A DNA stretch of 64,000 nt, taken from Candidatus Helarchaeota archaeon. GTDB lineage: Archaea > Asgardarchaeota > Lokiarchaeia > Helarchaeales > RDOG01. A program made the position numbers and the translations under genes. The stretch lies in the NCBI GenBank assembly GCA_019058315.1, contig JAHPZH010000003.1, positions 103,669-167,668 on the forward strand. Reading direction: 5' to 3'. A model generated the notes under the pieces. It was not told where the DNA came from. It worked only from the letters and a program-made list of their open reading frames with translations, and made no database searches. Of this stretch, positions 9,234 through 17,906 are shown one piece after another (positions within the stretch are counted from its first letter, which is position 1; each line of letters starts with the position of its first letter).

Positions 9234-10148
9234 ATGGCCGAAAAAATAACGATTAAAGATATTCCAGACGAAGAATACATATATCCAGGAACTAGGGCGT
9301 GCTCAGGTTGTGCCTTATCTTTAGCTTATCGACATGCGTTGAAAGCTCTCCATTCAGATGGGGGAGAAATTATTGTAACTGTTCCTGCATCATGTTGTAC
9401 TGTATTACATGGAATGTATCCTGTTACATCAGTTAAATTTCCAATGTTAAATTGTGCATTTGAAACCACTGCGGCTACTGCTTCCGGAATTAAAGCAGCT
9501 CTTAAAGCTCAAGGAAAAGAAGATATAATTGTAGTAGGATGGGCAGGAGACGGAGGTACAGCGGATATAGGGATTCAAGCCCTAAGTGGTGCTGCAGAAC
9601 GTGAAACGGATTTTATTTATGTATGTTATGACAATGAAGCATATCAAAACACTGGAATGCAGAGAAGCTCACAAACTCCATTTAAAGGTTTTACAACTAC
9701 AACACCAATAGGAAAAATGGAACAAAAAAAGAATGTTCCCGCAATAATGGCAGCTCATGGCATCCCTTATGTTGCGACAGCCAATCCAAGTTATCCATTT
9801 GATTTATTTAAAAAATTTAAAAAAGCAAAAGAAATGAAAGGAGCAACTCGTTATATCCATATAATTAGCCCATGTCCACCAGGTTGGGGATTTGATACAA
9901 AAGATCTAATAAAAATTGGAAAATTGGCAACTGAAACAGGGATATTTACCCTCTATGAAATAATTAATGGAGATTTCCAATTAACAGGAGTTAGTAAATT
10001 AATCGCAGAAGGACGAAAAAAACGTTTACCAGTTAAAGAATATATAAAGGCTCAAAGAAGATTTAGATTTCTCACAGAGAAAGATATTGAATTAATTCAG
10101 AAAAATATTGATGAAAAATACAAAGAATATTCTAATAAAATCATGTAA
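9234..10148 (+). CDS. porB: 2-oxoacid (pyruvate):ferredoxin oxidoreductase beta subunit (TPP-binding)
   Basis: GTRACSGCALSLAYRHALKAL; GWAGDGGTADIGIQALSGAAERETDFIYVCYDNEAYQNTGMQRSSQTPFKG. Confidence 0.95.
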   Translation: MAEKITIKDIPDEEYIYPGTRACSGCALSLAYRHALKALHSDGGEIIVTVPASCCTVLHGMYPVTSVKFPMLNCAFETTAATASGIKAALKAQGKEDIIVVGWAGDGGTADIGIQALSGAAERETDFIYVCYDNEAYQNTGMQRSSQTPFKGFTTTTPIGKMEQKKNVPAIMAAHGIPYVATANPSYPFDLFKKFKKAKEMKGATRYIHIISPCPPGWGFDTKDLIKIGKLATETGIFTLYEIINGDFQLTGVSKLIAEGRKKRLPVKEYIKAQRRFRFLTEKDIELIQKNIDEKYKEYSNKIM

Positions 10149-10325
10149 ATTTTTTGAAAAAATGTAATTTTATTAAAAACTCTATTTTTTTCAACCTAAT
10201 TGAAATTCCTTTTTAAAATTAATTATAGTAAAAACTTATAAAACATATCTATCATGTTTTTTTAATAAGTTCTTAATTTAATAAATATAAAAAGAACTTG
10301 TAAATTAATTGAGGTGGTTAGAGAA

Positions 10326-10556
10326 TTGAAACAACCTGAAACAGAGATAACAAACTCGGTATCCTATGATTTGGCAAATGTAGGTAAATTTGTTTTATAT
10401 CTATCGGTAGCTATTTCACTATCTATTACATTAATACTCTGTGGACTAGCTTTAATTAGATTTCTAGATTTCTATAATTCAGATTTAGTAACTTTTAGTC
10501 AAATAGTGGATATATATGCAAAAATTGAAGTATTAAAAATAGCTGGAATAATTTAA
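10326..10556 (+). CDS. Small single-TM hypothetical protein
   Basis: One hydrophobic helix (FVLYLSVAISLSITLILCGLALI); ORF track starts at GTG 10314, but gaggtgg at 10311-10317 looks like the SD for TTG at 10326. Confidence 0.45.
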   Translation: MKQPETEITNSVSYDLANVGKFVLYLSVAISLSITLILCGLALIRFLDFYNSDLVTFSQIVDIYAKIEVLKIAGII

Positions 10557-10624
10557 GTAAACATTTCATTTTTTTTTTAATTTAAAATATTTATTTTTTA
10601 TACAATTAAAATAATCAAGATACT

Positions 10625-11659
10625 ATGAGTTTTAACATTCAAACAATTCTCTTTGAGCTAACAAAATCATGTAATTTAAATTGCAAACATTGTTACACAA
10701 TTGATTTTGAAAATCATAGAGATTCAATATCAGAAGTTTTATCATTAAATCAAGTAAAGCTCATTTTAAATAGAGTAAAGCAATATAATATTAAAAATAT
10801 CGTTTTATCTGGAGGGGAGCCGTTTCTACGAAAAGATATATTTGAAATTATAGATATTGCAGGAAATTTTGGTTTTGAATCCATAGTAATTAATACTAAT
10901 GGTATTTTATTAAATGATCTAAGAATAATCAATCAAATTAAAACACGATTAGATCTTATTACAGCTATAGTTATTAGTTTTGATGGGGCAACTAGTCAAA
11001 CTCACGATTTTATTAGAGGAAAGGGACAATTTGATAAACTTATAAAAATCTTAGAAAAAATTTATTCTTACGATCTCCCTTTAGGACTAAATGTCACCAT
11101 TGGAAATTGGAATTTCCATGAATTGAATGATTTTTTTAATATTTATGATAAATTTAATGCGTTTTATATGAATTTTGGGTTGTTTATCCCTATTGGAAAT
11201 GGAATAAAAATCAAAGAACAAATATTATCTCCAAAAAAAATTGCAGAATTGATTCATATGACAGCAGAAAAAAGATTAACTGGTTATAATGTCGATCTTT
11301 GTTCTTTCCCTTATTCCAAGTTAATAAATAAAGATATTTCAGGATATTGTTGTAATATTTTTACGGATTTTATTACAGTTACAGCTCAAGGGAATGTTAT
11401 TCCTTGCATAATGTATGATTTTAATTGCGGTTCTTTACTAGAACCAGATATAAATATCAAAGAAATTCTAAATCATCCATTAGCTCAAACATTTCGTGAT
11501 CCATCCAAATTAAAGAAAAAAATGAAAGGTAAATGCACAGATTGTTCTGAATTTAATACTTGCAAGGGTGGTTGTAAATTATTAGCCTTATCATTAAAAA
11601 ATGATATGTTTGAATCAGATCCACTATGTCCTATAAAATATTTGCTAAATTTGGAATAA
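10625..11659 (+). CDS. Radical SAM/SPASM domain protein
   Basis: CNLNCKHCYT radical SAM triad, VLSGGEPFLRKDI, SPASM-like C-terminus CTDCSEFNTCKGGCKLLALS...DPLCP. Confidence 0.93.
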   Translation: MSFNIQTILFELTKSCNLNCKHCYTIDFENHRDSISEVLSLNQVKLILNRVKQYNIKNIVLSGGEPFLRKDIFEIIDIAGNFGFESIVINTNGILLNDLRIINQIKTRLDLITAIVISFDGATSQTHDFIRGKGQFDKLIKILEKIYSYDLPLGLNVTIGNWNFHELNDFFNIYDKFNAFYMNFGLFIPIGNGIKIKEQILSPKKIAELIHMTAEKRLTGYNVDLCSFPYSKLINKDISGYCCNIFTDFITVTAQGNVIPCIMYDFNCGSLLEPDINIKEILNHPLAQTFRDPSKLKKKMKGKCTDCSEFNTCKGGCKLLALSLKNDMFESDPLCPIKYLLNLE

Positions 11660-11731
11660 TAATGCTTACAGAAATAAGAAAATATAACATTATGATATTC
11701 TTAAAAAAAAAAATGTTAAAATTAATTTTTT

Positions 11732-13204
11732 TTATGAAGATTTTACTTTTCGATAATAGAAAAGAACTGCAATAGCTGCTGCAACACCTATCAGAGGTAA
11801 AATAATAAATAACGCGAGCATCGTATTGTCTTCGGGTATTAAAAGCAATATAAGAGGATTTATAGCTCCTTTTTTATGTTCTGTAGTAGGTCCATTAAAA
11901 ATCCTGCAAAAAACACCTCGAGCTGATCCATCTTGATCCATACTATCCCAAGATATTATAAATGAGGTGTTACCATAACAACATACAGAAGGACGCTGTT
12001 GATCATTAGTTGTAATCTTATTCACTAGGATATCATCTGTTTGATTAACACCCGTTAAATTGAATAGTTTCGCGAAAATTCCCCATCCACTTCCATCTTG
12101 ACCATTGCTTTCCCAAGCGACAACAAAAGAGCCATTGTCAAAACAATCAATATCTGGATTTTGTTTACTGCTCGTTATATTTGTATTAACTCTTATTTCT
12201 CCGGTTAGAGGAGTGCCATTGTAATTAAAAATTCGGACACCAATACCATCAATATCTCCTGGAACGTCACCCTGCCAAGTTACTATGAAAGTATCATTAC
12301 CAAAACAACAAACTCTGTGATAAAAATCAAAATTTGAATTGGGTTCATTCACCAAAATATCATCAGTCTGGTTATGTCCGGTTGAGTTAAAGACCTTGGC
12401 ATAAATATCATAATCACCATCTTGATCGCTACACCAAGTAACAATAAAAGAGCCGTTATTGAAACAACCTACGGAGGGGAATTTTTGATTACTTGTCTTA
12501 TTCGTATTTACCATGATATCATCCGTTCTATTATCACCAGTTGCATTGAAAATCTTGACATATATATCATCGTCACTTGAAGTTGTATCGTGTTCCCAAG
12601 CTATTACAAAAGAGCCATTATTAAAACAATCAATGGATGAAGGATATTGATCATCGGTGGTATTTGTATTTACTATGATATGGTCAGTTTGAGCTTGTCC
12701 TGTTGAGTTAAAAATTCTAGTGATAACCCCATAGTAACTCATTTCATCTTCACCAAGACTTGACCAAGTTATCACGTTTGTTTCTTCGGAATTGTAAGAA
12801 ATTGAAGGTGTTATTTGAGAACCACCCGTATATTGGTCATTAACTAAAATATCATTTGTTAAATTCATTCCCTTTGAATCGAAGTTTTTAAGATAAATAC
12901 CATTTGTATCTCCTGAACCATTACCACGCCAGACTACTGTAAAGGCACCACTCGAATTGCAACTAACATCTGCAGTCCATTGCTCGCCCGAGATAAACGT
13001 ATTAACTTGTATTTCATCTCCTTTTGTTATTTCAATGGCTTTTGGTGTTAGTTCTTTGACATAGTTTTTTGAATCAATTGTTTGGGAAAGTAAACACGTG
13101 TAACTTTGCAGAGAATTTTGAACTTGAATCGTTGAAAGTAGACCTATCGTAATTAATAAAATTATATATGCAATTTTAGTCTTTTTTACCAATTTATCTC
13201 TCAC
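11732..13204 (-). CDS. Cell-surface seven-repeat protein (beta-propeller-like) with signal peptide and C-terminal membrane anchor
   Basis: N-terminal hydrophobic signal, seven repeats of about 55-60 aa ending in C(F/Y)xNGSFxxxW, C-terminal TM segment followed by YYRKVKSS. Confidence 0.75.
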   Translation of the reverse strand: MRDKLVKKTKIAYIILLITIGLLSTIQVQNSLQSYTCLLSQTIDSKNYVKELTPKAIEITKGDEIQVNTFISGEQWTADVSCNSSGAFTVVWRGNGSGDTNGIYLKNFDSKGMNLTNDILVNDQYTGGSQITPSISYNSEETNVITWSSLGEDEMSYYGVITRIFNSTGQAQTDHIIVNTNTTDDQYPSSIDCFNNGSFVIAWEHDTTSSDDDIYVKIFNATGDNRTDDIMVNTNKTSNQKFPSVGCFNNGSFIVTWCSDQDGDYDIYAKVFNSTGHNQTDDILVNEPNSNFDFYHRVCCFGNDTFIVTWQGDVPGDIDGIGVRIFNYNGTPLTGEIRVNTNITSSKQNPDIDCFDNGSFVVAWESNGQDGSGWGIFAKLFNLTGVNQTDDILVNKITTNDQQRPSVCCYGNTSFIISWDSMDQDGSARGVFCRIFNGPTTEHKKGAINPLILLLIPEDNTMLALFIILPLIGVAAAIAVLFYYRKVKSS

Positions 13205-13281
13205 CTATAGTTATATCTGAGAGATTTTTTTTTCATTCTCAAATATTTAAATCTTGTGTTGAATGATTTCAAAAGGGAATA

Positions 13282-13665
13282 TTATTTATTATCTATTAGT
13301 TCATTTAATTTCTTTTGACGAAATTTTTTAAATTTTGAAGGTTTAATAGATTTTATTGCAATTAAAGGGTTATTCTTAGGCAATCCATGTGGTAAAATAA
13401 ATTCCTCATTCTCTAATTTTAATAAATATTTTTTGGCATCCTTGAATAAAGAATACTTGCCATTCTTACTGGTATTTAGGTCTTTTTTTTCCCTATAATA
13501 GTCAAAGGTACTCCATTTTTCTTTGCTACGTGCCCATACAATTAAATAATTTCTATCCTTTGGAATTAAGGTATATTTGGTAATTTTTTGGTTTGTTTTT
13601 AGTAAAATGCTAATTAAATTCTCTGATTCCCAATATACAAATTCACCTTTCTGTAATTCTTCCAA
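13282..13665 (-). CDS. Hypothetical protein
   Basis: 127 aa ORF adjacent to the next minus-strand ORF. Confidence 0.5.
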   Translation of the reverse strand: MEELQKGEFVYWESENLISILLKTNQKITKYTLIPKDRNYLIVWARSKEKWSTFDYYREKKDLNTSKNGKYSLFKDAKKYLLKLENEEFILPHGLPKNNPLIAIKSIKPSKFKKFRQKKLNELIDNK

Positions 13666-13668
13666 GGC

Positions 13669-14049
13669 TTACCACTTGAATATAAATTCATCAACTTCAA
13701 GAATATCATTGATTTTGATCTTAATTTTAGCAATACTTTCAAGGGCATGTTCATCTTCGGAAAATGTGTGAGAGCTATACCGTTCCATTGTGCAAGTGGT
13801 GGATATTTCAAAAATTCCTTTTTCTAATTCCTTTATAGAATTTACCTTTATCTCTTTAAGAACCCAAGAGGATTCGACGCCCCACCATATATTATATCCT
13901 TTTAATGATTTTAATTTGTTATTAAATTCTTCCTTTGTTATTTTTTTATTGAATAATTTTTGGTATAACTCCATTCCCTCATCTTCGTCTTTTTGAAGCT
14001 CTTTTTTTATTATCTTTTTGATAGTTTTTTCTGTAAATTTTTCTTTCAT
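13669..14049 (-). CDS. Hypothetical protein
   Basis: 126 aa ORF, 3 bp upstream of the 13282-13665 ORF. Confidence 0.5.
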   Translation of the reverse strand: MKEKFTEKTIKKIIKKELQKDEDEGMELYQKLFNKKITKEEFNNKLKSLKGYNIWWGVESSWVLKEIKVNSIKELEKGIFEISTTCTMERYSSHTFSEDEHALESIAKIKIKINDILEVDEFIFKW

Positions 14050-14144
14050 TTCTTCAACTCGAAAAATATCTTAATTTTCCTAAAATTTTAAAGTTTTGTC
14101 TAATTTGTTATCATATAAAATTTAAATCATGGAAAGAAAAAAAG

Positions 14145-14876
14145 ATGGAAGTAATTCCAAAATATGCTGCTAGTGTAATTCTGATTCGTAATTTTAAAGA
14201 GAAAGGAGATAAGTTTTTTGAAGTCCTGTTGATTAAAAGGTCAGAAACGATGAAATTTCTAGGAGGATTTCATGCTTTTCCTGGAGGGAAAATAAAGGAA
14301 GATGATTATATTGAAAAAAATTTAGAAAGATGTAGGGGATTGAGTATAGATCAAGCTTATGATATCTTATATAATCAAAATACCTCTTTTAAAGAAAAAA
14401 AAATTGCATTAAGTTGCTGGATTGCTGCTATTCGTGAAGTTTTTGAAGAAGTTGGCATTTTAATCGCATACAAGGATAACAAGTTAATTGATTTGTCTAA
14501 TAAAAGTAAAATAAACAAATTTCAAGAATATAGAGGTAATTTAATAAAAAATGAAATTTCCATGTTGGAAATAATGGAAACAGAAGATCTATTTTATGCA
14601 GTTGATAAACTCCATTATTTTCGTCATTTTATCACTCCACCATTTGCCCCAATTAGATTTGATACACGATTTTTTCTCACTAAATTACCCGACGGTCAAC
14701 AAGGAATAGACCCAGATAATAAAGAAATTGTTGATTATGAATGGCTAACACCAAAAAATTCTTTGAAAAAATATAGAAAAAAAGAGATTAAAATCATTCC
14801 ACCACAATATGCTTGTTTAAGAGGTTTAATGAACAGAGATCAAATTCGAGAACTTGAAAAATGCGATCTTATTTAG
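14145..14876 (+). CDS. NUDIX hydrolase family protein
   Basis: Nudix box GGKIKEDDY...AAIREVFEEVGILIA (with insertion), FLGGFHAFPGGK. Confidence 0.85.
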   Translation: MEVIPKYAASVILIRNFKEKGDKFFEVLLIKRSETMKFLGGFHAFPGGKIKEDDYIEKNLERCRGLSIDQAYDILYNQNTSFKEKKIALSCWIAAIREVFEEVGILIAYKDNKLIDLSNKSKINKFQEYRGNLIKNEISMLEIMETEDLFYAVDKLHYFRHFITPPFAPIRFDTRFFLTKLPDGQQGIDPDNKEIVDYEWLTPKNSLKKYRKKEIKIIPPQYACLRGLMNRDQIRELEKCDLI

Positions 14877-14984
14877 ACCTAGATAACATAAAAAAAATAT
14901 ACATTTTTCATAAAAGATCGAATTTATTGATCAAAATTAGATGATTTTACTATTTGATCCAATAAAAGGGAAAGGTCAAAGTTA

Positions 14985-15308
14985 ATGATTTGGTTAATAC
15001 TCAGCTTTCTATTTGTATATGGATTTATGCTTTGTATGTATTATGGCATGCAACATCTAAAAACCACAAAAAATGACATTCAAACTTCTTTTAAATCTAA
15101 TGTTGAGAAAGGTGTCCCATTAGAAGCTGTAGGTAGGCTTTACTCTGATTCGATCAATATTCCAATTCTTGATGATACCCTAAATAACCAACATAATCGA
15201 AATCTTGAAAATCCTCAAAACAAAGAAATGATAATTTGCAGAGCATGTTCCAGATCTATACCAGTAGATTCAAAGTTTTGCATTTATTGTGGTTCAAAAT
15301 TATTTTAA
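14985..15308 (+). CDS. Membrane-anchored zinc-ribbon protein
   Basis: N-terminal TM; C-terminal CRACSRSIPVDSKFCIYCGSKLF. Confidence 0.65.
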   Translation: MIWLILSFLFVYGFMLCMYYGMQHLKTTKNDIQTSFKSNVEKGVPLEAVGRLYSDSINIPILDDTLNNQHNRNLENPQNKEMIICRACSRSIPVDSKFCIYCGSKLF

Positions 15309-15522
15309 AATTAAAACTCTCTATTTTTTTTATAATATTGGCGCTAATTTTTATTGAAATAATGGGATATTTGTAAAAATAAATTACTTTTTACTCAAAA
15401 GTCGTAAATAGCTGCTGATTAAAAAAATATTTAAATTATCTATATAAAATTAGATTTAAATTTGAATTAAAACTAATTATCATACCATTAATTAAAAAAT
15501 TAGGAAACGATGTGAGTTTCTT

Positions 15523-16122
15523 ATGTCTGATGAGATAGAAATAGAATCATTAAAGAAGATGTCTAAAGATCTTTACAATCAGAACCAGAAATTAAAGCAA
15601 GAAATCAAGGCGCTTCAAGAACAGATTTATAGTATTTTTTCACAATATAAAATGGTTACAGGAAAGACCCTTGAATCAGCATTGGACTGCGCTAAAATTG
15701 CAGATGAGTTAGTTGATGGAGCTAAAGAAGAATTATTAATTATTACTCCTGTTATTGATAAAAAATATGTAGGCAAAATATTTGACAAGGTCAATAAAAA
15801 AGTAAATGTAATGATAGTAACATCCGAAATGGATCAATTGAAAACTAAAGACCTTAAACAATATATAGAAAATTTGAAAGCGATTAAATCAAATGAATTG
15901 ATAAAGAGTTTTACAAATCCTACAACAAGGTCCTTTATAATTATTAAAGATAAAGAACGAGCGTTAGTTTCTAGTGGAGCCTTAGCTGAGATGGTGATGA
16001 CTTTAACGCAGAATATAGGATTTATGTTAACAAATAAGAATGATTTAAATACATTACTCAGGTTTTTTAAACAACATCTTCCTAGGTTTGTAAAAGTTGA
16101 TTTAATACCGGTGACAGACTAA
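15523..16122 (+). CDS. Coiled coil plus PLD/TrmB effector-like domain protein
   Basis: ALDCAKIADELVDGAKEELLIITPVIDKKYVGKIF ... TTRSFIIIKDKERALVSSG resembles PLD-like regulatory domains. Confidence 0.5.
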   Translation: MSDEIEIESLKKMSKDLYNQNQKLKQEIKALQEQIYSIFSQYKMVTGKTLESALDCAKIADELVDGAKEELLIITPVIDKKYVGKIFDKVNKKVNVMIVTSEMDQLKTKDLKQYIENLKAIKSNELIKSFTNPTTRSFIIIKDKERALVSSGALAEMVMTLTQNIGFMLTNKNDLNTLLRFFKQHLPRFVKVDLIPVTD

Positions 16123-16129
16123 AAATAGA

Positions 16130-16519
16130 TTATTTTCGGGAAACTTTTCTCATTTTATCAAATGTTTCAGCTAAAATATTTACTAAATTAGGATTCTCTA
16201 CATTTTTTAAAATATTTCCTGCAGCTCCTTTGAGTATATCTTTGAAATTTAGAGGATTTTCGTCCTTCCTTAATAATAAAGCCACTATATGGTTTGGAAT
16301 CCCAATATAGTTCTCTCCCTCAAGTCCCGAATAAAAGCTTGAGATTTTCATATTAGGTTGTGTAGTAACTGCAAAAGATGGTTCATTAGATTGTAATCGA
16401 TGAGTTGAATAAATCGACATCAATAATCGTTCTGTTACTTTATATCTCTTTGGATATTGGGCTATTAAAGATGTCCCAATTTCATTATCCCATTTTAATA
16501 GGATGATTCCTAGTGGCAT
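16130..16519 (-). CDS. Stand-alone longin-like domain protein
   Basis: MPLGIILLKWDNEIGTSLIAQYPKRYKVTERLLMSIYSTHRL resembles the N-terminus of the 19889-20980 protein (MLFGISVIKWDKKYGMRVEAQYPENLDVNDTITKQIYTNHEF). Confidence 0.65.
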   Translation of the reverse strand: MPLGIILLKWDNEIGTSLIAQYPKRYKVTERLLMSIYSTHRLQSNEPSFAVTTQPNMKISSFYSGLEGENYIGIPNHIVALLLRKDENPLNFKDILKGAAGNILKNVENPNLVNILAETFDKMRKVSRK

Positions 16520-16532
16520 AATTTTATCTCCT

Positions 16533-17669
16533 TCACTTTGGAATTGAAACTACATCATTTTCAACTTTTACTAAACCTCTTCGTTGAAGTTCCATAGCTA
16601 ATCGTCGAGTGTTTGCCACGGATTGTCCAATTGCCTTTGCTAACTGATCTAAAGTTCTAGAACCTGCGTCATCTACAATTACAAATATTCTTAGTGTTGG
16701 TTCAGTTTCCAATATTTTTTTCATGCTTTCCATTAATGCTAATGCATTTTGCTTCTCTTTTATAGCTTTTTCAGCTTCTTCTTTAATTTTGTCTGTATCT
16801 TCTTTAAGCTCTTTATATTCTTCCATTCCTTTTTTCGAATCTAAAACTTGGGTTTGAAGTTCTTCAATTTGTTTTATATATTTTTGTTCTTTTTCCAATA
16901 ACTTGGAAATTTTTTCCTCATTTAGTGTAATAATTCCATCTTTTTCCTTTAATTGAAGTGATAATTCTTTTTCCAATTCTTTAAAGTCAAATTCTTCTAA
17001 ATCTTCTTTTAGACCATCCATATGATATTTTATTCGCAATTTATTAACTTGTTCTTGAAATCTGTTATAAGATTCTTTATAAGTATCTAATTCCGTTTCG
17101 AGTGTTTTAATTCGTTGATCCTTTTCTACTAATTCACCCTTAACGTCAGCAACTGCAGCTTTTTCAATATCTGTTTTTGATTTTTCAAAACCATCTTTTA
17201 TAGCTTTTATCTCTACTTTTAATGAATTGACTTCGTCGTCTTTTAATTTCAATTTTGAATCGAATTCAGCTTTAATTTCACCGATCTCTAGGTCTTTTTC
17301 TTTTAAACGTACACCGTATTCTCCTTGCTCTTGCATTCTTTTCATTAATTTGTCGTATCTTTCTTTTACGACTGTTAATTCTGTAGACAATTCAGTCATT
17401 TTAAAGTCTTTTTCGCTCATCTCATTTTCAAATGAACTAATTTCTGCTCGTTGCCGACCGATTATTGCTCTTAATTCTATCACATCGGTAGGGAAATCAA
17501 CCATACCATCCATTTTATCTTCTAATTCCTTAATTTTTGTCTCATACTTTTTAAGTTTGTCATTTAACATTGTATTCTCAGTTTGGAGAGCTCTAAGGCG
17601 ATTTACTACACTTGCCTCATCTTTTTGTTTTTTATCTACATTAGATATTAAATCTTCGATATCAGGCAT
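16533..17669 (-). CDS. Long coiled-coil protein with C-terminal winged helix-like domain
   Basis: Heptad-rich residues ~20-300; C-terminal RTLDQLAKAIGQSVANTRRLAMELQRRGLVKVENDVVSI. Confidence 0.65.
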   Translation of the reverse strand: MPDIEDLISNVDKKQKDEASVVNRLRALQTENTMLNDKLKKYETKIKELEDKMDGMVDFPTDVIELRAIIGRQRAEISSFENEMSEKDFKMTELSTELTVVKERYDKLMKRMQEQGEYGVRLKEKDLEIGEIKAEFDSKLKLKDDEVNSLKVEIKAIKDGFEKSKTDIEKAAVADVKGELVEKDQRIKTLETELDTYKESYNRFQEQVNKLRIKYHMDGLKEDLEEFDFKELEKELSLQLKEKDGIITLNEEKISKLLEKEQKYIKQIEELQTQVLDSKKGMEEYKELKEDTDKIKEEAEKAIKEKQNALALMESMKKILETEPTLRIFVIVDDAGSRTLDQLAKAIGQSVANTRRLAMELQRRGLVKVENDVVSIPK

Positions 17670-17906
17670 ATAATCACCAGTGTTTTAAGTGAGGTTATGA
17701 TCGAATAATGAATTCTTTATAATTCTTAATTATGTATGAATAGTATTAAAATTATACTTAATAAATAAGTAAATTTTCTTGAAAAACAATTGAAATTAGT
17801 CTTTAATTAAATAAATAAAATAATAACTAATTTTAATGTTTATTTACAGATTAGATGTGGTAAAAAGCTAAATATTTAAATAAATTTTTAGGATTGGATT
17901 ATTTAA

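Noticed and set aside
13614-13811. ORF 13614-13811 minus, overlapping two other minus ORFs
   Set aside because: Out of frame across the junction of 13282-13665 and 13669-14049; likely spurious
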